This document shows positions 32,058 through 43,816 of a stretch of 64,000 nt of DNA, in pieces; positions within the stretch are counted from its first letter, which is position 1, and each line of letters opens with the position of its first letter. The position numbers were made by a program, and so were the translations under genes. The DNA is taken from the NCBI GenBank assembly GCA_910574455.1, contig CAJSYZ010000009.1, positions 4,729,040-4,793,039 of the forward strand, written 5' to 3'. Source of the DNA: Trichaptum fuscoviolaceum. Taxonomy: Eukaryota; Basidiomycota; Agaricomycetes; Hymenochaetales; Trichaptaceae. The notes below the pieces were generated by a model, which was not told the DNA's origin, did not search any database, and saw only the letters and a program-made list of their open reading frames with translations.

Positions 32058-32875
32058 CAATGAAATGCTACTACACTTACCAGCTGAGAAGGATGCGAAG
32101 GGTGCGAAAACTAAAAGCTGGAAACTGGCGATTGGTCTGTGCAATCGGTACGACGCTTTCTACGACAGGAGGGAATACGCGGATGAAGTTACTTCGTCCG
32201 ACTATGAAGTTGTCTCGACGAGGGCGCCCAAAGTTCGCGACACGATGGAAAACCTACTATCAGACCTACATCGAAACATACCACTAGAAGTTGCACCAAA
32301 TTTTAAGGATGAGGTTAATAAATGCATCGACGATTTGTGCATTCTTCAGACGAGATTGATAAATGGGCTTAGGATCGTCAGGAGATGGTTGCAGGTTGTC
32401 TCCAGAAGGGGTCTTTTCGATCTAGTCATGCAGAGGTCGAAAGGCGTCATCATAAACGACCTCTTAAACAAGATCGTACATCAAGGGGAGGAGATGACTG
32501 ATTCTGTCCTTGAATCTATTGATAAGTTAGAAGAATATAACAAGTTGGAGATGGCGAGCATGGCGGCATATAAGGCCGAGCCCGAGCCCCGAGCACGAGG
32601 GCAAGGGCAAGGGCAAGGGCAAGGGCAAGGGCAAGGTCGAACAGAAATCGGATACAAAGCTCCGCCACTTGAAGGACAATGACATGCAGAGATACCAACG
32701 CTATCTGACGGAGTTGGTGTGCTCGGCATTCGAGGCAAAAGTCCCGGAAGGCGTCAAAAATCCCGTTGATATTCGTGAAGTCTTAGGGTATCGCAATTAT
32801 GTGAAATTGGCGATAGAGTCAAAGGATGACTCCAAGCCTTCAAGTCCTGAAGGTCACCGCGACGAGCCGAAGTAG
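32058..32875 (+). pseudogene. Gene split by element 2, 3' part
   Basis: With element 2 and one GCTGC removed, the upstream frame reads through the junction as QTPAANEMLLHLPAEKD and on for about 180 codons (SWKLAIGLCNRYDAFYDRRE, coiled-coil-like regions). At 32587-32590 a run of four C breaks the frame: after it the +1 frame gives an acidic/basic stretch, a KG-repeat and VEQKSDTKLRHLKDNDM, and runs to a stop at 32873-32875, while the original frame stops at 32680. So besides the retrotransposon there is a probable one-base insertion. No domain recognised. Confidence 0.6.
32599..32636 (+). repeat. (GGGCAA)n hexanucleotide run in coding sequence
   Basis: About six GGGCAA units. Read in one frame they give GQ repeats, in the other KG repeats; the surrounding protein logic favours the KG frame. 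Unit-number change would keep the frame. Confidence 0.8.
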
Positions 32876-33265
32876 TTTTTCGAAGGTGGCGGGTTGACAA
32901 TGGACACAGCAATCAGTAATAATTGTAAGTGACAAAGTCTCCTCATTTCCATATTATACGCTCACTGCATTTACTAGTAGCTGTTCTCCCCCGTCAAGCG
33001 GTTTCAGAGTGAAGTTGTCAGCCAACCACTCCCAGGCACTTATATCATGGGAAACGCTGAGGACTTCGAGGTGAACCTATGACTTTGAGTACCCTTGTAA
33101 TCCGAGTCTCTGCGCTATGCTTGCATTTTCAGTTTTTTCTTATGTCGCTTTGAGATTTGTTGATAATAATATTACCTTGAACATTGAATACTATGATGTG
33201 GTTGCCACTGGCTCTGGCAATGTAAACTGTAGTACAACTTGAATGCGAGCCAAAAAAACACTTAG
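32876..33265. other. Short intergenic stretch
   Basis: AT-rich, with no gene or repeat recognised apart from the left end of the inverted-repeat element that follows. Confidence 0.4.
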
Positions 33266-33750
33266 GGTGCGCTCGGTTCCAGTGCTTGCGACGCAACGAC
33301 GCGTTCAAGCACCGCCGGACAAAACCGGAAGTGGTCCGGACATTCTCGTACTAATAGCGACTAGTACTAGCTGCTTGGTTACTGATTACAAGATAATAGT
33401 CACACATGTTACATTACTTTGATTTGCTTGAACATCAGTCTCTTCCTAATATTCGTGCAACAGCCAGTTTAAAGCTGTTATTCTTACAATCAGCCTCATT
33501 AAGGAGCTAACATAGTATTTATTTCCGTGCAAAACAAAGGGGAACCATGGACAAGAGGTTTGCATATATGCAGCAGAAAATACCGGAAATGGAATGTCCG
33601 ACTCCGAAGTGGTCACAGCAAAGTATTGACTGTCCTAGCCCAGTTTCACAGACCCTTTTTTAATTGTTAAGCTATTCCCACGGAGCATCTCAAGAATCGA
33701 TGACTAAATAAGGCTATCGTTGCTTCGCAAGCACTGGAACCGAGCGCACC
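33266..33750. mobile_element. 485-bp miniature inverted-repeat element
   Basis: The ends are inverted repeats: GGTGCGCTCGGTTCCAGTGC and onward, at 33266-33300 and, reversed, at 33716-33750, with 26 bases perfect then near-perfect to about 36. There is no coding capacity. The TIR wording (GGTGCG.TCGGTTC) recalls Tourist/PIF-Harbinger miniature elements, but no clear 3-bp target duplication is seen (flanks TTA/TAC). Class is uncertain. Confidence 0.65.
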
Positions 33751-33900
33751 TACTACGTAAGTCTCAATACTATGATACTAGTACAGCTTAACTTAGTAAT
33801 TATTGTCTAGCTTCGTACAATGTTGAACATTTAAATGTCATATCCTTACTTCATAAGTTTCAACTTAAAGGTACTTTGTGTGCTAAATGAGGGTTTATCT

Positions 33901-36900
33901 TTATTGTTGTCTACTTTCGTACAATGTTTCATGCATGTGCATGTCAGCAAATCGGTTAACATAGAATCTATCGTAAAAGTCCAGGGACTCCTCAGGTGTC
34001 AATGACTTCGGAGGACATTCATCACCCTTTGGAACCCCAAGGAGGTGAGCTAAACGGAAGATACTCCCTAGAGCTATCACGGATAACTTTGGAGTTTTGG
34101 AGTCACCGTGACGGTGGTAGCCTGAGCCTGAGGTGTCATTGTCACTCAGTTGACGGCAACTTCCAATACGCTGGCACGCGGTAGAGGTCTCTGACTCATA
34201 CTCTGGCTCGACTATCCACATTCTTGTTTTTCTGTCAGGTGAGTCTCCAATGTTCTTGAAAAACTGGACGAGGGCGCATTCCTGCCGTTCTCCGTTGGCA
34301 GTGAAGGAGAAAAGAAGCATAACCCGAGCAATTTGCATGCCCGCAAACCCCTTTTTGCGAGAATCAACTTGGACAAGAACGACATCACGTCGTGGTTTTC
34401 CGCGCCAAGAGGAATTGGACCTGATCACCTCCCTCATTGCTTGCTCTATAGGAATCGATTCGCCGCGGTAGGCGAAATACGCGGTAGCTGAATGGAAGAT
34501 GGCAATGTCATTGCCCATGTCCAGTGCAAAGTGTTGTTCGGCTTCTATCAGGCTGTCAGAAGCACTTCCGAGGTCGTAGTATCCTAATTCGTTCAAGTTG
34601 CACCGTTCGTACTTGCAGAATAAGTATATTTTGATGAGTTGTCGGAGCCGCCGGAGTTCCGGATGGCCTTTCATTGTCACAAGAGCATTGAGCTGTTTGG
34701 GGTACAGCTTACTGGACTCTGTAAGGATAACAACGAAGAAGTCAGATGTCCAGCGCCACAACTTCAAGCTCGTGTTACTAACGTTGTTTTGAAGCCATTA
34801 ATATTAAGCTTGAAGGGTCGCTTCTACCACCCAAGCGGAACCGATGTTCTGTATTTTCCACATCATGAAGAACCACACTACTCTGCAGTCCTCCCACTGA
34901 TGAACTGCCGAAATCATCCAGGTCAGCAATTTCGTTGTGCTCTTGATTACCCATAATGCCATCGAAGAAACTATCTGTATCATTGGCTGCTCCGAGTCCT
35001 GCCACTGGCATACCAATACACTGCATCTGCTCCCTCTGGTTCGGGATCCTCTCAGCATCCTCCTCCTCCGGCTCTGACATATTCTTCCGCAGAACATCTC
35101 GCAAAACTTTCCACGTAGCCTCAGATAGCGTATCGTCTAGCATTCCACGCCGTTCGAAGTCTGACCTTGATGCAATAAGTTTACTAAGTCGTTGATTTGC
35201 TGTGATCATCTGGCCCAAGGGATCATTTCTGTTCGAGCGTCGCCATGTTTCTTTGACCGCATAAATATGCTTATTCTCTGTAATCGATGAGCACAGTCCA
35301 CTCGGTGCAGCGAACAGAGGGATCAATGTTGGATAATGGACCATAGCATGCTGTCGTGGTAGTGAAAAGTTATCCCGGATGCCCTTAGCTATGAATATTT
35401 GCCGATAACGGTGAAAGTGATCCAAAGAGGCTTTGATTTGATCAAGAGTTGAGGCTGTAATCGTGTACCGACGCACAAGGTAACAGAAGTCTAGAAATGC
35501 ACTTAATGTGCGAATCATATCATCGTGTGCAATGCCCACGATAGCCGGAAGATATACCTAAGCAAATTGCATCAAATATCAGCAAACCACTGCCTCGAAC
35601 AAGATAAAAAGGTCACATACTTTCATAAGTGCCTTAGAATCATTGCCTGTCCATTGCTTGAAGCCTCGGCCTTCGGGGAATCTGCGAAGTCCAGGAAAAG
35701 GAGCAGCGACTCTGATTCTACGCGGAGATTAGCAACGGTATTCACATTAAACAACTTGTAAAAAAACAGCACCTTTTATCCACAATGTCCAGCTCTGACG
35801 TGGTCAAGCTCTGACATATCCACTCGACAAGATGATCCTTGAACACGCCTTTGATGATTTGGTGCAGCAGGTCCGGAGATATGAGATCGCATATATCTGC
35901 GCGCGGAATGTCATTGGTGAAAGGCTACGGAGCAACGTATCAGCTGCAATATACGCATCCAATGAATAATTTGAAGCACGTACCACAATGTCCTGGTGGA
36001 ATCCGTACTCTTTCCGAATTGTTGCTTTATTCATGTTGTTGACGTCTACCTGTTCTATCAATCGTTCGTGCAGCTCTTTTGTTCGAGGAATTGATACAAA
36101 TTCCGGATTATCGAGGTCCTTGTGAGGCGCTGTGCATCTATAATGTCGAAAGTAAGTTATCGCAACAGAGCTTGATTTCAGGAAGCTAGGACTTACTTGC
36201 AGCACCATCCAGTGCATATGGCGCAAAGGCTGACCTGTTCCGGATAATCAGCTATATATGAGCCGAGTCCGAAAACTGACCTACGCAAGTGACCATCAGG
36301 GCACCGGAGAATAGTTTTCTGAGTGTTCATGATCATTGCGGTTTTCAGCGAGTTTAAGATCCTCGATATAGACGAATGAAAAATCTGATGTCGAAAACGC
36401 CGGAAGTCATCTGACTTTTCGTATTGCCGCTCAGCTGCAAAGCATCAGAACTCAATCAAATAGATCACTATTAACACATACTCTTTGGTATTGCCAGAAA
36501 TGCTATGAGCTGGACTGTATTCAGTTTCTGGGACCGCCGGGCCTTGTTTGATACATTCCCAATCGAGAGATACAAAGGATAGTATTCATTATTGCCAGTT
36601 CCAACAGAAACCGTTGTCTTATCGCTCCCTAAGATGACCGGGACGAACATAGATCCATGGACTGCTTTATCTTCTGCATAGATCTTGTTCTAAGTCAAGG
36701 ATAATAAGTATCTGTGCGAGTTAATGAGTCATGACTTACAGCCTGTTCCCAAGCAAAATTCCCGGACATGTAATTTCTGAAAACTCGTTCTTTGTCATTG
36801 ATATTATCGGTGTCCTCCTTTGTCTGAAATTCACGAAACGGGACAAAGTCAAATTCGCCTTCTAAAGCCGGATTATCCACCAAATTTCGGATCACTTCCA

Positions 36901-37967
36901 AAGGATCCCGATACCATACATCATATTCTTTCCTCTTCCATGACTCGATGTTCTCATTTGACGCTTTTTGGCCCTTGTCGGTAGTGTAGAAGTTACTGAA
37001 GGATTTCCAAGATACATCACCGACTTTTGTAGTGTCAATGATCTTGTACAAATTTTGTGCATCTCCATCAAGCAGTGTACCAGCTGTATCCAGATCTGAG
37101 TCATCGAAGTTGGGATCTGTCGCGCCCAATTCAACAGATTGTGCGTTCTCCGTGGACTGAATTAGTTGATAAGCCTTCATAATTCCGAGAAGCTTTGTTA
37201 TGTTGCCAGCAGACATTTGCTCTTTGCGATAGAGAAAATCTGCGAGCTCGAAATCTGCTCGGCACGAATAGGGAAACCAGTCATTTGACGCAGGTTCGTT
37301 CCGTAAAACGGGCGGTTCTTCCTTTTCTAACAAGTTCCCTTCTTCATCGCATGGAGTGGCTGCACGATATTTGGTGTCAGAATGCTACAGTAAACCGGGG
37401 ACATCATACTTAGCGCGCACCATTTAAATATCTGTGATACACCTTTAAGTTATCATTGTTCTCTTCATAATCTCCAATGTCGGAGTCCGGATCAGCAGAA
37501 GATAGGTCTTGGTCTTCAAGTTCGTCATCTCCAGTGTCAGCATGGGGCAGGCAATCAGGACCGTCTAAATCTTGAAGCAGCTCGTCTCGGCCTATGCTAA
37601 GCATCGAGATATCCTGTGTGAGTATAGAAATGTCGTAGTCGTAACTTGAAGAGTTGCAGCCGCTTTCATCTTCATGATGGCCCTCCAAGTCTGTTGGAAG
37701 TTCAGGAGAGCCGGGAAGAGCTTGAGGTGTCGAAGGTCGTGCGGGTCGCTTGGGTGAGGAATCCGAGTCGTAACCACAAGCAGCAGGTCTTGTTGCAAAT
37801 GATGACGGGTGAGCTGAATATTCATGTCTTGTTCTTGCGGATTGATTCTTGAACCTCCTGCTGCAGAAGGAGAAGGTGCATTGAATAGTCGGGGGGAAGA
37901 TATCTGTAAGATGAACGGGTTTGGGCCTTCGCCGAGTTACCGGCATTAGTTCCAGTAACTTGAACAC
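33901..37967 (-). mobile_element. Plavaka-type (CMC/EnSpm-like) transposase gene
   Basis: Minus-strand exons read in order: 37967-37410, with a C2H2 finger CTFSFCSRRFKNQSARTRH then an acidic linker; 37333-36695, with WKRKEYDVWYRDPLEVIRNL and a tail of the form FRNYMSGNFAWEQA; pieces between 36690 and 35804 (TAPHKDLDNPEFVSIPRTKE, then LISPDLLHQIIKGVFKDH); 35539-34778 (SALGxxDFCY-like LSAFLDFCYLVRR and ITENKHIYAVKETWRRSNRN); and 34767-33901 (ARVMLLFSFTANGERQECAL, ending in a YVNRFADMHMHETL tail). These are hallmarks of the Plavaka transposases common in Agaricomycetes. Introns of about 50-60 bases separate the exons. The join at 34767-34778 is not clean in any frame, so a lesion there is possible. 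Terminal repeats of the element were not found. Confidence 0.8.
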
Positions 37968-38580
37968 AGCCTATTGTACGTCAGGCGGCCGGCAGTACTG
38001 ACAACAAGTTGAGCTTGAAGTAGGAGCGGCGCAAATGCTAACTTGAAATTTAAAGTTGAATGGCACGCTCAGCGGTGACGCCCGCGTAACAACTTGAAGT
38101 TAGTAGTAGTAGTACCGGTAGCCTGAGTAGCCACAGCCTCAGGCTGTCAGTGACTCAGTGGCACCGCCGCCAGCCTGCCAGTGAGCCTGCAACTTGAAGT
38201 GCCAGTGAGTAGTACTAGTACTAGTAGCACTGTGATAGTACTAGTAATAGAGCTAGCCTGAGTATCCGAGTGTCCAAGTCCGAGTCTGAGTCAGGCTCAT
38301 TCCGAGTCAGCCTAACTTGAAGGCTGCCAATCACTGCCAGTGCCAGTGGCATGACTCAGACTCGGAGTCACTCAGGCTCACTCACTGCCAGTGGCAGGCT
38401 GCCAGTGCCAGCAGGATCAGGCACTGGCAGTGCAACTTGAAGTGCAAGTGGGCGTAAATTTTCCTTGAATAGGCGCCCTCATCTCCAACTTCAACTTCAA
38501 CTTGCACCTTTGCCAACTCGATTCACCATCGAAACTCATAGCACCTGTCAGCGTGCCTCGACTTGAAACACTGCACAAGA
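37968..38580. repeat. Dense low-complexity word cluster
   Basis: From about 38090 to 38460 almost every base belongs to a few words and their complements: GCCAGTG/CACTGGC, CAGGCTG, TAGTACTAG, CCGAGTC/GACTCGG and ACTTGAAG. Many are near-palindromic. CTTGAA words continue up to the start of the next gene. No gene. Confidence 0.65.
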
Positions 38581-41500
38581 ATGTCAACTCGAAGACAAAC
38601 GCGGGCTAAGAATAGCGATCAGCACCCGGGAGCCATAGTCAATAAACTCAGAACACGTCGAACGAAAGAGGAGGTATTGAGGGAGAAAGAAGAGAAGGAG
38701 AGAAGGAGAGAAGAGCAGGCCTCAAAGCGTGGTGAGGCATTGAGGGAAAAGGAGGAGAAGGAAAAACAGAAGGAAGAACGGGCAGCTCTGCGCGAAGCTG
38801 CGGCTCAACAAGCCGCGGATGCGAGAGAGAAGAGAAAAACTTGATGCGGAACAGAAACGGGCAGCAAAAGAACAAGAGGCATCTGAGAAGGTACGCAAAA
38901 AGAGAGCTGCAGCAGAGCAACAGGAAACAGCGATACTGGAGACGATGGAGCTTGAGAAGAATTTGTCGAAGGCTCTTGACATTCGCACCCAGATGGGCTC
39001 AACTGCACCTAAGCTGGCTGGCACTGACAAACGAGGGCTAAAAAAACCGAAAGACACTCCTGAAGCTAGTGAGTCCTTATCTTCAAGACAGCGACAGTCG
39101 AGTTACGAGATATTGGCATTGCAGGATCAACGAACGACTCGGAGGAAAAAGACAGCTTTTGTGAAGCTGAAGGCAACGCAAAGTTGAATGTTCGTAAGTT
39201 GCATTACCTTTACGACTTTAGATTTTGAAAGATGAACATATTGACTCACGTTATGATGCAGCCAATTCCAATGGACCAGATAGAGAGCGCGCAAAAAAGG
39301 CGAGGAAAAAGGACACCATAGGTGCACTTCCTTTCCGTACTCGCGTGCAGGGCGCAAAGGCTTCAAGTCGTATCATAGGAGGCACTGGCTGTCATAGTAC
39401 GCTTGCAGGACAGGACAGCAGTCTTTCTGGTGAGGATACAGACATGATAGACTCGCCCAATACGTCGAAACGGAACGATAAGACAAAGCGACCTGTCAGG
39501 GCACTTCGCAACACAGATGGATCCACTTTCTTCGGCGGAGAGGGCAGAAATCCTGAGATCGCAGGGAAGATAGTAGAAGATATTGACTTGTGAGTTTGAA
39601 GTCGTACTACTCAACCGTTGGCATCATAGTACGAAAGATCAGTTTCAAATTCAAACAAATTCAAGTTGCTAGTGAGTGTGAAGCTTGATTTAAACTCAGC
39701 TACTTGAAGCTTATCATCGTAGTACGACTTACTACTACTACTAGTACTAGTACTGATAGCTTGAATGCGCCCGCCACTGGCAGTTTGAGCGTGCCACGCG
39801 TGCGCCAGTGACACTGCCAGTGGCAGCGACCGTGGCGGCCCGGGTCACCGCCGTGCCACACTTCTTCAAGATCATCATGAACCCGAACGTTGCAGCTTCT
39901 TATAATGCTCACATCCTTATCTTTGTTTCAAGTTGTGAGCCTGGCTGACGCAAGGAAAATTTAGGCTCCCCGCCTCGGTGCAGAAGGATGCAAACTTTAG
40001 TCCTTGGGAGGATGAAGGAGAGACAGTAACCCTCACGAGTTTTCAAGGTGTAAAGAATAGCTTTGCGAGCGAGCGACAGACGGCACATCTTGTTGACTCC
40101 GACACTGATAATGTGAGTTGGTTAAAGCATTTATTAGACTGGCAGATGAAATCTTAATATTTTGATTGTGCGTTTAATTAGGACGCGAGGAGACTTACAA
40201 TACCGCCCCAAGCCAATGTGAGTGCCGCTTAAAGTTCAAGGGACTATGCATCGGTGGAGTCACATGCACAACGATGGCTAATTAACAATGTTTCTGTATC
40301 GTATCAGGATGGAGCCAGCAATAAATCGAAGAAAAGGAAGCTATCCCGCGACACTCTCTCCGAGTTGCAGGCTCCTACAACGTTGGTAAGTGGCATCATA
40401 ATGTCTTGCTTCGTTCGCGCTACTTATCCTTCCTTCTTTGTGCTCTGGAGAAGAAGAATATCAGGAGACAATCGGCCGTTCAGGTGAGTGTTTCACATCA
40501 AAGCATGGATCTGGTGCCGGACTTTCTTGTGGCCTTCGGCGTCGACATATCTTTACTTCATTACTTACCAAACCGTACTCTGAATAGGGCGCGAAAATGC
40601 AGAGAATCGCCAACTCCCAGCTTGATGTAACGGTAAGTTTATTCTGCTTTTATCCCCTCACTACTCACCTGTCATCTCGTCAGGAGGGTATTACTGTCGA
40701 TGGACATAGAGAGCAATCGCCGGCGTTGTATCTGCAGATGCAGGTATGTGTAGGCATCGACACTCAATAGGATAACTTTCTGCACCCCTTTCTTTGGCAA
40801 GGATCTGGTCGTCTACTAAGCTTTGCTTATTGTAGGACAGCATGATCGCGAATAATAAGAAGAGGAAGTCACCGCCGGACTCTAACTCGCATGCCGTGGT
40901 AATTCTTGCATTTCCACCCAATATTCAAATCACTTCCTTACTATCTAAAACAGACTAGCATGAACGTGTATATGAAGAAGCCGTCATCACAGGCTGCCTC
41001 GACAGTTAGTGTTAATCCTTCTAATCTCCATTTCATATCATTTCTGATTAAGCAACAAGGATTTGAACCTCACTACTAGTAACAAGAGTAAACTGCAAGA
41101 CAGTCATTCTCAGGCTGATATACTGGTATTCAATTCTCTTCGAGCTTTTCTTGGTAACAATTCCTCTAATTGCTACAGATAAAATCTTCTACTTCTATTC
41201 GCAATTTGAAGAGGTCTCTGGCGGCTCATGCGCAACATATTGCAAGTGTGAGCTAATTGCTGCAATTGATTCGTGTACTAACTCATGGCTCCTTTAACAG
41301 GCAAGTGGTTGTGAGGTGTCGCTAACACCACGAGCACAATCACCTGCGATGACGACAGTATCCATCAGTCCTGAACCCGAAGTGCTCGCAACCAAGGCTC
41401 ATGATGGTCATCGCAAAGTCTCTCGGACTACTAGCTCTGTGCGTTAATCAAATCATGTCTATGATATACATCCACTAACTTGCAGAAATGCAGACATCTG

Positions 41501-42915
41501 TAGGGCTTGAAGACAAGGATAGAAATAGTATCGGAAGGGAGGGATCCCGCGTTCCCGGCAAAAAAAGGGCAACGAATCAGTGTCTCCCTCCCGGAACTCA
41601 GGCAGGCTGGACTCACATTCTTCTGCCTTCACTGTATCGCGCAGTTGGAAAGTCCACAACTCCATGGCAAAACCCGGACAATAAGTCCATCGGAACCTTG
41701 TGGGGGAAGGTGTTTGATTCTGTCGAACTTAGTTACGACACGCAATTGGCCGACATCTGTTCTTTAGTTGAGTCATCCCTTATTGTCTTACATCGGCCAT
41801 TTTGAATCAAGTATGATCTGCCCTGTAGGCAGCCCAGAGATGCTCTGATAGTTGGCGCAAGAAATTGTTCGAGAAAGCCGAACAATCAATTTCGAGTTTC
41901 GTCGGCAACGAGCGTTCTAAGTCAGTGGAGACCGAAGAAATTGTGAAGATGTTGCAGACGATGGTCGACAAGAAGAAAGCTGAACCATTCCTCTGGGAAC
42001 GCTGGCATAGTATGGATAAGGTATGTGAAAATTTGCCCCATGTCACCCTTCGTGTCCCTGCATTGACTCTGAAAGTACAGAAGCAAGGGTTGTTCTGCTC
42101 TGATCTCGTAATCTCAGTGTTGTCCGTACACCTAGTCTTGGCCCTGGGTTGGCATAAAGTACTGGACAAAAACACAATAGGAAAGCCTATCGGTGCCCTC
42201 GCTCTTGCGGCAACCGCGGTATCTATCTACTTCAGTTCTTATAGTGGCTTTATTCGCTGAACTTCTCATGAACAGGTCAAGGTTGCAATCGACAAGCAGG
42301 TGGCCCGGTTGCAAAAGATCAAAGAAGAGTTTGGTGGCGCTGAGTGGTACTTCACCAGTGCTCTGTGGCAGCCTCATACGGACGACTATGTTAACTTATT
42401 GTCGAATTCCTCGTTTTTTTACTGAATCAAACTGGGAGAAGGTCCGATCCCGCCTAGCAGCTTACAATTCCATTGAAGATTTTAGTGCGGGAAAGAACAC
42501 CGAACTTGTTGGATCGGGTGTCACTGGCAGGGATTTCTCCCTGTATCTTGACGTTGGAGACGCGGATGCGAGCGGCGAGTATACATATGGCGAGGGCGCT
42601 ACTAGAAGTAGTAAGTGCAAGGAGGATAAGGATAATGACGGCGAAGAAGTCGAGGATTTCAAGGATAGGGAAGACGATATGGAGGACGAGAGTGTGCTTG
42701 GCGAGGGAGACGAGGACAAGGACAAGGATCAGGAGGAGGACAAGGATCAGGATCAGGATGAGAACAAGGATGCGGACGAGAATTTCAGCATGGGTTATGG
42801 ACGCAGTGGAGGTTTTGAGGGCGAGGAGAATGACGCAGGCAGAGAGGACGGGGAAGGCGATCGCGAGGACGAGGGTTCATTATGGGATTCGGCTACGGAC
42901 GGCGCAGACTTTTAA
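38581..42915 (+). CDS. Intron-rich basic/acidic coiled-coil protein with phase-0 micro-exon ladder
   Basis: It starts with a Lys/Glu-rich coiled coil (MSTRRQTRAKNS, then long KEEKERRREE stretches). A one-base shift is needed near 38830-38837 to keep reading. After a 370-base intron (39593-39964) filled with repeat words, exons are 39965 to about 40111, 40182-40217, 40308-40385, 40451-40483, 40588-40632, 40684-40743, 40836-40898, 40954-41004, 41060-41125, 41179-41247, 41301-41438, 41494-41766, 41829-42020, 42081-42218, 42275-42389 and 42442-42915. All of the introns listed from 40112 onward are phase 0. Nuclear-signal-like runs KKRK occur in two micro-exons. The later exons (KLFEKAEQSISSFV, KQGLFCSDLVISVL, GKPIGALALA) resemble a large group of agaricomycete proteins often found near transposons (possibly DUF6532-like; unverified). 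The C-terminus is strongly acidic (DKDKDQEEDKDQ). Confidence 0.6.
39604..39860. repeat. Low-complexity words inside a long intron
   Basis: Same words as the intergenic clusters (CAAGTT, TACTACTACTAG, GCCACTGGCAG). They sit inside the only long intron of the gene, which suggests the words spread as a unit or were inserted there. Confidence 0.5.
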
Positions 42916-43088
42916 GAGCAGGTCGATCTCTGGTGAGCTTCGGCTTTGACCCATCACCCCGCCACTGTATTCAAGCTCTTACTACTACCAACTTGCAGTG
43001 GCATTCGTTCTCTGAATATGCCGAGGAACAGCCTGCCAGCGAGGTAGAAGTGGCAAAATATAATCTGGTTCAGGATGCCGTGGTGTAG

Positions 43089-43816
43089 CTACTGAGGGAC
43101 ACTGATGCACTGATTTCTACTTATTGTCTTAAATTACTTGTGGAAATGAAGTAATTCTGGAACCTCTTACGCACTTACACGCTTGAGTACTGCAAACCGA
43201 CAGACAAAAAAGTCTGCTTATATGATTAAATGATGAATTACTTATGGAATGAACTACTTGAACCCCTTACACACTTATACACTTGAGCACTGCAATTCGA
43301 ATGCCAGAAAAAAACTTCTGATATGCTTGAATGCTGAAGACTGAATGCCTGAAGAGCTGATTTAAGTCGACGGCACTGATTTCAGCAGGCCCCTTCCTGA
43401 ATAATGAAACCACATGCCTGAAATCAGAAAATCAGTAGAATTTCACTTCTCAGGGCTTCAGTAAATTTCAGACCGTTTAAGTAACCTTAAGTGAAAAAGA
43501 AGATTCCCTGATGCGGGATCAACTGCCAGTGCCGGCCTGCACTCTTCCTCCGACGTTCATCAAAGATGAAATTTGACTGACGCTCTTGGCTCTATCCCAA
43601 TCTGTCTATAATATCTGGTGCTGGTGTATTTTGCTCGACTTCCACGATATCGGAGCTCTCGCACCGAAGATTCGGACCAGCGCTAGAACTGAACCTTCTA
43701 TTACTGCTGTCATACCGCACGTGTTGCCCGCGTACTCTATATTAGAGTCCATTCTCGTCAGCGACGAAGACTGTCTTTCCTCCCTCTTCCACATCCTTCT
43801 GATCGTAGTTGACGCT
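43089..43816. promoter_or_regulatory. 5' flank of paralogue 2
   Basis: 43100-43500 contains reiterated CTGAAT/TGAAATC words. From about 43530 on it matches the 5' flank of paralogue 3 (from about 55845): ACTCTTCCTCCGACGTTCAT is shared by both, followed by TGACGCTCT. This is a conserved stretch about 270 bases (here) and 700 bases (paralogue 3) before the ATG. It may be a shared promoter element or only ancestry. Confidence 0.4.

Noticed and set aside
38090..38460. CRISPR-like array
   Set aside because: The repeated words are 7-12 bases, unevenly spaced and in both orientations, and the genome is eukaryotic.
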